A DNA stretch of 6,010 nt from Bacteroidota bacterium. GTDB taxonomy: Bacteria > Bacteroidota > Ignavibacteria > Ignavibacteriales > Melioribacteraceae. The position numbers and the translations under genes were made by a program. The DNA lies in the NCBI GenBank assembly GCA_021786655.1, contig JAJYMU010000395.1:1-6010 (forward strand). The letters run 5' to 3'. Position 1 is the stretch's first letter; each line of letters opens with the position of its first letter. The notes beneath the pieces were generated by a model, which saw only the letters and a program-made list of their open reading frames with translations, was not told the origin of the DNA and did not search any database. This document shows, one piece after another, positions 1 through 5,857 of the stretch.

Positions 1-186
1 TTGCGAGCTCTCAGCAATACAATGCTCGGTAAAAATTTTTATGCGTTGGTCGGGTTCGACCTTCGCTATGACGTCCTCAGTCAAAACTCAAACTCCAACA
101 TGATAATCAATCAAACAAACGGTGAGAATGTCAATCTAAATTCGGTATCCGTCGGAGTACTATTAGGTATTACATTCACATTATAG
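1..186 (+). CDS. C-terminal fragment of a probable outer-membrane beta-barrel protein (5' end outside window)
   Basis: The frame is open from the first base and closes at TAG 184-186. The TTG at base 1 has no visible context as a start, so this is most likely the last 61 residues of a longer protein. The fragment shows alternating polar and hydrophobic residues (FYALVGFDLRYDVL near the start, VSVGVLLGITFTL at the very end) separated by an Asn/Ser/Gln-rich stretch. That is the look of two transmembrane beta-strands joined by a loop, with a terminal strand ending in alternating hydrophobics as in many outer-membrane barrels. The family cannot be named from this piece. Its stop codon overlaps the ribosome-binding region of uppP, so it may be the upstream gene of the same transcript. 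That it is coding is fairly secure; the barrel assignment is inference. Confidence 0.55.
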   Translation: MRALSNTMLGKNFYALVGFDLRYDVLSQNSNSNMIINQTNGENVNLNSVSVGVLLGITFTL

Positions 187-190
187 AGGT
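185..190 (+). promoter_or_regulatory. Ribosome-binding site of uppP (AGAGGT), supporting a TTG start
   Basis: AGAGGT overlaps the stop codon of the upstream gene and sits about 6 nt before TTG at 196. The uppP frame is closed by TAG at 184-186, and the next in-frame ATG comes only at codon 95, after the conserved N-terminal motif. The purine-rich site therefore supports TTG 196 as the true start. Confidence 0.6.
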
Positions 191-195
191 GTCTC

Positions 196-1044
196 TTGAA
201 TATACTTGAAGCGATCATTCTTGGAATCATACAAGGTCTGACTGAATTTCTTCCTATAAGCAGCACGGGCCACTTAACTGTTGTCGGAAAACTTTTGAAT
301 CTTATTTCTGCGGAAACACCAGAACATTGGACAGCATTCATCGCAGTAATTCAATTGGGAACTCTGCTTGCGGTAATCGTTTATTTTTGGAACGACTTGA
401 TCCATATAGTCAAAGAATTTTTTCAAGATAATTTTTTTCAGCGAAAGAAATTTGCAGAACAAACTCTCAATTCAAAAATGGGTTGGTACATTATAATTGC
501 TTCTGTGCCGGTAGCCATTGTCGGTCTCGGTTTCAAAAAGATAATTGAAGGTGCGTTGACAAAAAATTTGTTCGTCATTGCCGGAAGTCTGATAGTTTTA
601 GCATTGATTCTTGCACTTGCCGAAGAGGTCGGAAAATTTCGTCGTGAAACTAAAGACCTAAAATGGTACGATGCGTTTCTTATGGGCATAGCTCAATGTT
701 TTGCTTTAATACCTGGCTCGTCACGTTCGGGTACAACAATTACCGCCGGATTATTTCTTGGACTCACACGCGAAGCTGCAGCGCGTTTTTCCTTTTTGAT
801 GAGCATTCCAGCTGTTGCAGCAAGCGGTCTGCTAGAGTTTAAGGAATCGCTCAAATACCTTAACATGCATGGTGCGATTAACTTGATAGCCGCTACGATT
901 GCATCTGCCATTGTCGGTTATCTGTCAATCGAATTTTTGTTGCGCTACTTGAAAAAGAACTCGACTTATCTTTTCATTATCTATAGAATTGCTATCGGCA
1001 TTCTTATTCTGGTGTTGTTGGGTTACAGTATTATACAACCGTAA
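196..1044 (+). CDS. uppP: Undecaprenyl-diphosphate phosphatase (BacA/UppP family)
   Basis: UppP is an integral membrane enzyme that dephosphorylates undecaprenyl diphosphate to the monophosphate, recycling the lipid carrier for peptidoglycan and other envelope polymers; loss or overexpression alters bacitracin sensitivity. At 282 aa the protein has the usual family length. Both family signatures are visible: an N-terminal QGLTEFLPISSTGHL motif at residues 13-27 (Glu17, Ser22/23, His26) and PGSSRSG at residues 173-179 with the conserved Arg177, followed by a TREAAARFSFLMSIP segment. The rest consists of hydrophobic stretches fitting a multi-pass membrane protein, ending in a hydrophobic helix (about 258-280). 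The start is TTG; an in-frame stop at 184-186 rules out a longer form. The PPIase gene follows after 11 nt, so co-transcription is likely. Confidence 0.96.
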   Translation: MNILEAIILGIIQGLTEFLPISSTGHLTVVGKLLNLISAETPEHWTAFIAVIQLGTLLAVIVYFWNDLIHIVKEFFQDNFFQRKKFAEQTLNSKMGWYIIIASVPVAIVGLGFKKIIEGALTKNLFVIAGSLIVLALILALAEEVGKFRRETKDLKWYDAFLMGIAQCFALIPGSSRSGTTITAGLFLGLTREAAARFSFLMSIPAVAASGLLEFKESLKYLNMHGAINLIAATIASAIVGYLSIEFLLRYLKKNSTYLFIIYRIAIGILILVLLGYSIIQP

Positions 1045-1050
1045 GGAGAA
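1043..1050 (+). promoter_or_regulatory. Strong Shine-Dalgarno site (AAGGAGAA) of the PPIase gene
   Basis: AAGGAGAA begins within the stop codon of uppP. Its core AAGGAG lies 7 nt before ATG 1056. It is the best Shine-Dalgarno match in the window; holA and rsmB have almost none. Confidence 0.7.
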
Positions 1051-1055
1051 CAAAA

Positions 1056-1679
1056 ATGAAATTATTGAATACACTTTTCATAGCAATTTTAATTTTATCT
1101 GCCGTTGCTTGTGAAAGAAGTTATAAGAAAGTTTCCCTCAACGAAGAATATGCAAAAGGAACACCGCTAGATAAGTTGGTTGAAATCAAAGACAACGAAA
1201 AACTTGTCGCCAATATCGAAACAAACATGGGAATGATTGTAATGGAATTGTTTCCAAAAGAAGCGCCCAATGCAGTTAAGAACTTTATCGGGCTTGCGTT
1301 GCAAGGTTATTACAACAATTTGATTTTCCATAGAGTTATAAAAGATTTCATGATTCAAACCGGAGATTCAACCGGAACCGGCGAGGGTGGACGAAGTATT
1401 TACGGGGAAGAGTTTGGCGATGAGTTTTCCAATTCACTTCGATTTGACGATGCAGGTGTTGTTGCAATGGCTAATCGAGGTCCAGGTACCAACAGAAGTC
1501 AATTTTTTATTACGACAGGTGCTGCTCAGTGGTTAGATAGAAAGCATACAATTTTCGGGAAAGTTATCGACGGGATGGATGTGGTTTATAAAATTAACCG
1601 TGCTAAAACCGATAGAGCAGACAAGCCCCTTGAAAAAATTATTATGCAGAATGTTACAATTGAAAAAAGAATTTATTAA
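1056..1679 (+). CDS. Cyclophilin-type peptidyl-prolyl cis-trans isomerase, predicted lipoprotein
   Basis: Cyclophilins catalyse cis-trans isomerisation of Xaa-Pro bonds and assist protein folding. Residues 1-18 form a lipoprotein-type signal (Lys2, hydrophobic core, then AVA-C), so Cys19 is the likely lipidated residue and the enzyme probably acts in the periplasm, anchored to a membrane. The lipobox has Ala at -3, looser than the E. coli consensus. A linker (about 20-50) precedes the cyclophilin domain (about 51-205). Active-site residues are in place: FHRV at 91-94 with catalytic Arg93, FMIQ at 98-101, MAN at 138-140, SQFF at 148-151, and WLDRKH at 159-164 (Trp159, His164). At 207 aa it fits bacterial secreted cyclophilins. 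It lies 11 nt after uppP and 3 nt before holA. The family is very sure; the lipid anchor is inferred from the signal. Confidence 0.94.
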   Translation: MKLLNTLFIAILILSAVACERSYKKVSLNEEYAKGTPLDKLVEIKDNEKLVANIETNMGMIVMELFPKEAPNAVKNFIGLALQGYYNNLIFHRVIKDFMIQTGDSTGTGEGGRSIYGEEFGDEFSNSLRFDDAGVVAMANRGPGTNRSQFFITTGAAQWLDRKHTIFGKVIDGMDVVYKINRAKTDRADKPLEKIIMQNVTIEKRIY

Positions 1680-1682
1680 AAG

Positions 1683-2717
1683 ATGGCTAAGAAAGAACTT
1701 CCTTCCGTAGCGGATTTATCGAAATACCTTTCAAAGGAAAAGATACTTCCCGTTTATTTCTTATGCGGCGAGGATCAATACACGATTGAAACTGCGGTAG
1801 AATCGATCGAGAAATTTGTTACACCGCATATTCTTTCCGACTTCGACAAGGAAACGTTTTCTGCGGAGAAAAGTCAAAACTTATCGCAAATGTTGGATGT
1901 AGCATACTCATTCCCGTTTGGCGGCGGAAAAAAGTTAATCATCATTAAAAACTTTGAAAAGTTTAGCGACAAAAAAGAATTAACCGGTTATCTTTCTCAT
2001 CCGCCAGAGTTCACAACTCTCGTTGTTGCTCAGTCAAGTAAAGTAACCGATGCGGCGAAAGAACCATATTCAATCTTGCTGGAAAAGCATTTTCTCTTCG
2101 AAGCTCGTATTGCAACGGGAGAGGAATTAATTGAGTGGGTGATGAAAGATTGCAAGAAAATCGGAATCAACTTTTCGCGAGAAAACGCTCAAGCGCTGGT
2201 TGATATCGTCGGCGAGGATAAAGCTCTTCTCGAAATGCAGCTGCAAAAATTTGAGAATTATTTTGTCGGAAAAAAAGAAATTACCTTTGAAGATATAAAA
2301 GCAATAGCATCGCCAATTAAGGAATATTCGATTTTTAATCTTCAGGATGCTATTGGGCAAGGGGACAAGGTTAAAGCTGTGGAAGTAGCTTACAATCTTT
2401 TGGATTCCGGCGTTGAAATGGTTTTCATCGTAAACATGCTGGCAAAATTCACATTAACAATAGCGCAAATGACCGAACTGTTCAAAACCAAGGTTTCGGA
2501 TTTTGAAGCTGCAAAACTAGCCGGCGTAAGTTACGGCTACTACATGAACTGCAAAAGAGCACGTTTTCTTATGGACGATAAGAAGTTATTAAACGCTTCG
2601 AGAGCTTTGCTGAATGCCGATTTGCGTGTAAAAACGACTGCAACGGACAGCAAAACCGTTCTTTTGATTTTAATATCAGAGATGATGGGACAGACTGCGA
2701 CTCCAATCAACAATTAA
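1683..2717 (+). CDS. holA: DNA polymerase III subunit delta
   Basis: The delta subunit opens the beta sliding clamp within the clamp-loader complex during replication. The 344-aa length is typical. The N-terminus carries the characteristic VYFLCGEDQYTIETA segment (residues 24-38), equivalent to the family's Y-L-x-G-(E/D)-(E/D)-x-(Y/L) pattern at the start of the AAA+-like fold. An aromatic/Gly-rich FPFGGGKKLIIIKNFEK stretch (77-93) matches the family's 'PFFGERRLVVVRN' strand. The C-terminus has NADLRVKTTATDSKTVLLILI (about 311-331), like the conserved end of the collar domain. As in the family, there is no Walker A motif. The ATG is preceded in frame by TAA (1677-1679) and one Lys codon, so no longer start exists. 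There is almost no Shine-Dalgarno site, so translation may depend on the upstream PPIase gene. Identification rests on pattern and length, since this family diverges strongly. Confidence 0.9.
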   Translation: MAKKELPSVADLSKYLSKEKILPVYFLCGEDQYTIETAVESIEKFVTPHILSDFDKETFSAEKSQNLSQMLDVAYSFPFGGGKKLIIIKNFEKFSDKKELTGYLSHPPEFTTLVVAQSSKVTDAAKEPYSILLEKHFLFEARIATGEELIEWVMKDCKKIGINFSRENAQALVDIVGEDKALLEMQLQKFENYFVGKKEITFEDIKAIASPIKEYSIFNLQDAIGQGDKVKAVEVAYNLLDSGVEMVFIVNMLAKFTLTIAQMTELFKTKVSDFEAAKLAGVSYGYYMNCKRARFLMDDKKLLNASRALLNADLRVKTTATDSKTVLLILISEMMGQTATPINN

Positions 2718-2726
2718 TACTCAAAG

Positions 2727-2758
2727 TTTGCATTTATTACCCGTTATGTCTAAAATTG
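2727..2758 (+). promoter_or_regulatory. Candidate promoter of the ECF sigma factor gene
   Basis: TTTG at 2727-2730 and TAAAATTG at 2751-2758 are separated by 20 bp. This resembles the Bacteroidota housekeeping promoter (TTTG, about 19-21 bp, TAnnTTTG), with one mismatch in the second element. The same bases also read as a sigma-70-like pair, TTTGCA at 2727 and TAAAAT at 2751, with an 18-bp spacer. Transcription would start around 2762-2768 in an A-rich tract, leaving a 5' leader of about 40 nt. The prediction comes from sequence only; the region is AT-rich, so chance matches are possible. Confidence 0.45.
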
Positions 2759-2805
2759 TCAAAAAAAATCTGAAACAATCTCATTTTTTATAGGTATAAC
2801 TTTCA

Positions 2806-3390
2806 TTGAATAAGCCCTTAACAGAATTTTCGGACGAAGAACTTATTAAGGAATTCCAGGATTGCAATACCCTGGGAGCGTACGAAATCTTGGTTAAACG
2901 TTACAAAGATCCGTTAATGAATTTTGTTTATCGATTCGTTGGAGATAGGGATGTTTGTACCGATGTTGTTCAAGATACGATGATCAAGTTTTACTTGAAT
3001 AAAGATTCGTACCGTTCATTCGCAAAATTTTCGACGTGGATTTACACGATTGCCGGTAACCTGGCAAAGAACGAGCTTAAAAGACGGCGCAGAAGAAGTA
3101 TTCTTTCGCTTAACAACGATGACGATGAGAAGACTCCTCAGATAGAAGATAAATCGTTTTTGGCGCCGGATAGAGCAGCAGATAGCGAAATAAAAAATGA
3201 AATGATTCAGAAAGCTTTATTGAAAGTTAAGCCGGTTTATAGAGAGGTCGTCGTTTTGAGAGATATTCAGGATTTGTCTTACGAAGAAATTTCCGAAATA
3301 ACCGGATTAGCTATTGGTACTGTGAAATCAAGAATAAATCGTGGTCGAGCACAACTTCAAAAACTATTAAAGAGTATTTATAGGGAGTAG
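2806..3390 (+). CDS. RNA polymerase sigma factor, ECF subfamily (sigma-70 family)
   Basis: ECF sigma factors direct RNA polymerase to stress- or envelope-responsive promoters. The 194-aa protein has both ECF domains. Region 2 (about 25-95) includes the DVVQDTMIKFY helix at 53-63 and the FSTWIYTIAGNLAKNELKRR core-binding and -10 recognition segment at 75-94. Region 4 (about 135-188) has YREVVVLRDIQDLSYEEISEITG and the recognition helix IGTVKSRINRGRAQL. Between them is a charged linker (KRRRRR at 92-97, DDDE at 105-108). The start is TTG at 2806: TAA at 2797-2799 closes the frame just upstream and the next in-frame ATG is codon 38, inside region 2. A weak AGGT site lies about 10 nt before the start. 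The putative anti-sigma gene begins 3 nt after the stop. The subgroup cannot be assigned from sequence alone. Confidence 0.95.
   Translation: MNKPLTEFSDEELIKEFQDCNTLGAYEILVKRYKDPLMNFVYRFVGDRDVCTDVVQDTMIKFYLNKDSYRSFAKFSTWIYTIAGNLAKNELKRRRRRSILSLNNDDDEKTPQIEDKSFLAPDRAADSEIKNEMIQKALLKVKPVYREVVVLRDIQDLSYEEISEITGLAIGTVKSRINRGRAQLQKLLKSIYRE
3382..3387 (+). promoter_or_regulatory. Ribosome-binding site (AGGGAG) of the putative anti-sigma gene
   Basis: AGGGAG lies inside the last codons of the sigma factor gene, immediately before its TAG, and 6 nt before ATG 3394. This clear site suggests the membrane protein is translated efficiently from the same transcript. Confidence 0.6.
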
Positions 3391-3393
3391 CCT

Positions 3394-4089
3394 ATGAATA
3401 AAATTTACAACGATAATGATAATAAACATTCCAACTTGCTGAAAGATTTAAAAAATCTTCCTAAGGTAGATGCGCCGGATAATTTTGAATTTAATCTTAT
3501 GACGCGCATCGAGAATAAGAATTTTAACTTGCCGGAAGAAGTTCAACCAAAATTCAACCTCGTCAAATTTTTGGCTCCGTCGGCAGTTGTTGTTACGGCA
3601 GTACTGCTCTTTTTTATATTTTATCCCAGAGGTGAGCAGTTGAACAGCGTGCAGCCTAATCAGCAGCAACCGATTGTTAGTCAATCGATCGCTGATAATA
3701 CACCGATTGCGAATACGCAGCCTGTAGAGAAAGTTTCACCCAAGAAGGAAAACCCGGCAGTAAATCAAAAGCAGATTACTACCGAAGATTTTCAAGATCA
3801 GGCATTAAGGGATCAAGCTCGTGCGGACAACAGACCAATGCCGTTGCAGCGGAACCCGAACTCGGTTTCTGTTGATAGGTATATCTCAGGTGACAATTTT
3901 ACGCGGTCGGATTTAACACGCGGCAATGTTGTTAACAGCGGAGATCAACCGTTGGAAAGCGACGGATTTCTTTTCAAGCAGAGAATGAGTCAGCAAACAT
4001 TAAAGAGATACCGGGAAGTAGTTGATTCGTTGAAAAAGGCTCAGTTGCGGTTGGATTCATTGAAAAAAGCTTCTAAAATCCCGCAATAA
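3394..4089 (+). CDS. Single-pass membrane protein of unknown family, putative anti-sigma factor
   Basis: I do not recognise a named family. The 231-aa product has a cytoplasmic-type N-terminal segment (1-55) containing LLKDLKNLPKVDAPDNFEFNLM (15-36), one hydrophobic membrane helix (about 58-77, ending FFIFYPR), then a long Gln/Asn/Pro-rich and probably disordered region (80-195). A charged helical tail (200-231) carries two DSLKKA copies at 211-216 and 221-226 and may form a coiled coil. The architecture (short cytoplasmic domain, one TM, extracytoplasmic domain) and the position 3 nt after an ECF sigma gene suggest a membrane-bound anti-sigma factor; the 'aP.nFe..lm.rI' pattern resembles N-termini of such Bacteroidota proteins. 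There is no Cys at all, so no HxxxCxxC zinc motif. The role is inference from context; the gene itself is secure. Confidence 0.75.
   Translation: MNKIYNDNDNKHSNLLKDLKNLPKVDAPDNFEFNLMTRIENKNFNLPEEVQPKFNLVKFLAPSAVVVTAVLLFFIFYPRGEQLNSVQPNQQQPIVSQSIADNTPIANTQPVEKVSPKKENPAVNQKQITTEDFQDQALRDQARADNRPMPLQRNPNSVSVDRYISGDNFTRSDLTRGNVVNSGDQPLESDGFLFKQRMSQQTLKRYREVVDSLKKAQLRLDSLKKASKIPQ
4024..4071 (+). repeat. Two-copy direct repeat encoding DSLKKA in the tail of the putative anti-sigma protein
   Basis: The 18-bp units at 4024-4041 and 4054-4071 agree at 16 of 18 positions and are offset by exactly 30 bp. Both encode DSLKKA, with a 10-residue period. They probably reflect a small internal duplication in a helical C-terminal tail. 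Confidence 0.6.
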
Positions 4090-4102
4090 ATAAGGACTGT
4101 AA

Positions 4103-4134
4103 TTTGTTTTTTTGCTGCGGTGTAGCTAAATTTG
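4103..4134 (+). promoter_or_regulatory. Probable Bacteroidota-type promoter of rpmE
   Basis: TTTG at 4103-4106 and TAAATTTG at 4127-4134, separated by 20 bp, match the known Bacteroidota consensus (TTTG / TAnnTTTG) at every defined position. The expected start of transcription is shortly after 4138, giving a leader of about 20-25 nt that contains the AAGGAAG ribosome-binding site at 4147-4153. A small imperfect inverted repeat (GCTGC 4114-4118 / GTAGC 4122-4126) lies in the spacer. The position, between the end of one gene and a gene with its own terminator, supports a real promoter. Confidence 0.6.
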
Positions 4135-4163
4135 AGCCCAAAATTTAAGGAAGTAGTATCATA

Positions 4164-4370
4164 ATGAAACCAGGTATTCATCCAAATTACAGAAAATGTG
4201 AAGTTACGTGCGTTTGCGGAAATACATTTGTAACCCGTTCAACCGTTAGCAGTATTAAGATTGAGCTCTGTTCCAATTGCCATCCGTTCTTTACCGGTAA
4301 GCAAAAAATGGTTGACTCTGCCGGTCGAGTAGAGAGATTCAAAAAGAAATACGGTTTGAAAGAAGCATAA
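4164..4370 (+). CDS. rpmE: 50S ribosomal protein L31, zinc-binding (type A) form
   Basis: L31 sits at the central protuberance of the large subunit and takes part in a bridge to the 30S head. The 68-aa product begins MKPGIHPNY, the classic L31 start, and carries the four zinc-ligand cysteines of the C+ form: Cys16 and Cys18 (CVCGN) and Cys36 and Cys39 (CSNCHPFFTG). It continues with the conserved SAGRVERFKKKYG tail. A further Cys12 lies just upstream. The Cys-containing form ties its stability to zinc; many bacteria also carry a Cys-lacking paralogue, which is not in this window. ATG 4164 has AAGGAAG 10 nt upstream. With its own candidate promoter and a strong terminator, it appears to be a single-gene transcription unit. 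Confidence 0.98.
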   Translation: MKPGIHPNYRKCEVTCVCGNTFVTRSTVSSIKIELCSNCHPFFTGKQKMVDSAGRVERFKKKYGLKEA

Positions 4371-4388
4371 AGTTATTTGATTTTTATT

Positions 4389-4420
4389 AGGGGCTGTGGT
4401 GCGCAGCCCTTTTGTTTTTT
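4389..4420 (+). terminator. Rho-independent terminator of rpmE
   Basis: GGGCTG (4391-4396) pairs with CAGCCC (4404-4409). The stem can extend inward by a G-U and a G-C pair to a three-base loop, and outward by a G-U and an A-T pair. It is followed directly by TTTTGTTTTTT (4410-4420). The hairpin starts 18 nt after the rpmE stop. The T-run on the + side and the lack of one on the other strand indicate termination of rightward transcription. Confidence 0.92.
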
Positions 4421-4486
4421 AAATTACCCGCCTTTGTACTACTGAACGTGAAATGGAATTAAGTACCTAAATAAATATTGCTTGCT
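4421..4486 (+). other. Short intergenic region before rsmB, no clear promoter
   Basis: After the terminator, 66 AT-rich bases precede rsmB. A promoter should be here, since the terminator isolates rsmB from rpmE, but I find no well-spaced TTTG/TAnnTTTG or sigma-70 pair and no Shine-Dalgarno site. GTACT (4436-4440) and AGTAC (4462-4466) form short inverted arms 21 bp apart, which could be chance. Confidence 0.4.
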
Positions 4487-5854
4487 ATGGAAACAACTAA
4501 TGATCAGTTCGGTCTAAATTTATTTCAAGGGGTGCGGGGTTACGCTGTTAAAATTTTAAACCGTGTTGATAGAACCGATGCCTACCTCGATAAGCTTTTG
4601 GAAATCGAAATTAAGAACTCAAATCTTGCCGGACCCGATAAGGCGCTTCTCTTCGAAATTGTTCATGGTGTAACCAGATGGTTGGGAAGAATCGACTGGA
4701 TATTGAACGGTTTTTACAAAGGCCAGTTTTCGAAGTGCATACCTAATGTGAAGAATGCGATGCGCGTTGCGCTCTATCAAATACTTTTTCTTGATAAAGT
4801 GCCGGACTATGCCGCTGTTAACGAAGCCGTTGAGTTTGTAAAAAAACTTCAGGGGCAGAAACCGGCAGATTTGACAAATGCGGTTCTTAGAAATATCATC
4901 AGAAGCAAAGACGCTATTCGATATCCTGATCCCGCCGAAGATCTCAACGCGTATTTGAGCGCGTACTATTCTCATCCGACTTGGCTGGTTAAACGATGGG
5001 CTGCACGTTACGGTCGTGAAGAAACGGAGAAACTTCTCATTGCTAATAATGCCAAGCCTTCTCTTATCCTACGTGTAAATAATTTGGTGTCGAATGTAGA
5101 TGAACTGAAGAGCTTACTGAATTCAGTGGACCTGAAATTTAACGATGGAAAGTATTTACCGGAATTTATCCGCATGGCAACTTTATCAAACATAACTGAT
5201 TGGGAATACTTTCAGAAGGGATATTTTTCGGTTCAGGATGAAAGCACCGGACTGCCTATTAAATTGCTCGATGCCAAACCCAATATGCGGGTTCTTGACT
5301 TATGCGCTGCACCTGGCGGCAAGACTGCCTTTATTGCGGACATGATGCAGAATTCCGGAGAAATAATTGCTCTTGATCGATTTGAAAGCCGCCTGAAGAT
5401 TCTTCAGAAAAATTTGACTCGTCTCAAAGTTACAAATGTAAAAACTTTAACCGTTGATGCGAATGAGTATGAAGACAAAGAAGGTTTTGATAGGGTTCTA
5501 GTTGATGCGCCTTGTTCCGGTTTGGGCACTCTTACGAAAAAACCCGATCTAAAATGGAAAAGAGATTTGGGAGATATTCGGAAAATTATTAATATACAAT
5601 ACGATTTACTGAAAAAGGGAGCGTCGTTACTCCGTGCCGGAGGCAGCATTGTTTACTCAACTTGCACAACCGAGCCGGAAGAAAATTTTGAAATCGTTCA
5701 GAAATTTTTGGGTGAAAATCCGAACTTTAAATTAGTTGACGCGAAAGAAATTGTTAACAGCGACCTTGTAGATTCAAACGGTTGTGTTCAAACACTTCCG
5801 CACATTCATTCGGTAGATGGTTCGTTTGCTGCAAAATTAGTAAGGGTAAGTTAG
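4487..5854 (+). CDS. rsmB: 16S rRNA (cytosine-967 C5)-methyltransferase RsmB
   Basis: RsmB transfers a methyl group from S-adenosylmethionine to C967 (E. coli numbering) of 16S rRNA. From ATG 4487 the protein has 455 aa, near the family's usual 430-455. An N-terminal NusB-like RNA-binding domain (about 15-145; FEIVHGVTRWLGRIDWIL, VALYQILFLDKVPDYAAVNEAVEF, NAVLRNI) distinguishes RsmB from other Sun/Nop2-type enzymes. The methyltransferase domain follows, with SVQDESTGLP (248-257), SAM motif I LDLCAAPGGKT (270-280), motif IV DAPCSGLGT (340-348, Cys343) and motif VI YSTCTTEPEEN (390-400, Cys393, the expected nucleophile). The C-terminus reads VDGSFAAKLVR where most relatives have DGFF. TTG 4478 could add three residues; TAA 4472-4474 blocks anything longer. 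No Shine-Dalgarno site is visible for either start, and ATG is preferred. A RodZ-like gene follows after 3 nt. Confidence 0.95.
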   Translation: METTNDQFGLNLFQGVRGYAVKILNRVDRTDAYLDKLLEIEIKNSNLAGPDKALLFEIVHGVTRWLGRIDWILNGFYKGQFSKCIPNVKNAMRVALYQILFLDKVPDYAAVNEAVEFVKKLQGQKPADLTNAVLRNIIRSKDAIRYPDPAEDLNAYLSAYYSHPTWLVKRWAARYGREETEKLLIANNAKPSLILRVNNLVSNVDELKSLLNSVDLKFNDGKYLPEFIRMATLSNITDWEYFQKGYFSVQDESTGLPIKLLDAKPNMRVLDLCAAPGGKTAFIADMMQNSGEIIALDRFESRLKILQKNLTRLKVTNVKTLTVDANEYEDKEGFDRVLVDAPCSGLGTLTKKPDLKWKRDLGDIRKIINIQYDLLKKGASLLRAGGSIVYSTCTTEPEENFEIVQKFLGENPNFKLVDAKEIVNSDLVDSNGCVQTLPHIHSVDGSFAAKLVRVS

Positions 5855-5857
5855 TAG

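Noticed and set aside
1..3. TTG at the first base as the real start of the first gene.
   Set aside because: The frame is open to the window edge, so the upstream context is unseen, and the protein looks like the C-terminal end of a barrel.
438..689. Minus-strand open frame of 83 codons inside uppP.
   Set aside because: It overlaps a clear conserved gene and shows no motif or start context.
2761..2790. A-tract (2761-2768) and T-tract (2784-2789) that could pair as a hairpin after holA, like a terminator.
   Set aside because: The stem would be about seven A-T pairs only, with a 13-nt loop and no GC, too weak to call. The tracts more likely belong to the AT-rich promoter region of the sigma gene.
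4436..4466. GTACT...AGTAC inverted arms upstream of rsmB as an operator.
   Set aside because: Five-base arms with a 21-bp gap are expected by chance in AT-rich DNA.
4478..4486. TTG at 4478 as the start of rsmB, adding three residues.
   Set aside because: No Shine-Dalgarno site favours it, and ATG 4487 is in the same frame and keeps the whole NusB-like domain. It cannot be excluded.
4619..4975. 118-codon open frame on the minus strand inside rsmB.
   Set aside because: It lies wholly within a well-supported gene, has no ribosome-binding site or recognisable domain, and its composition looks like an antisense shadow.
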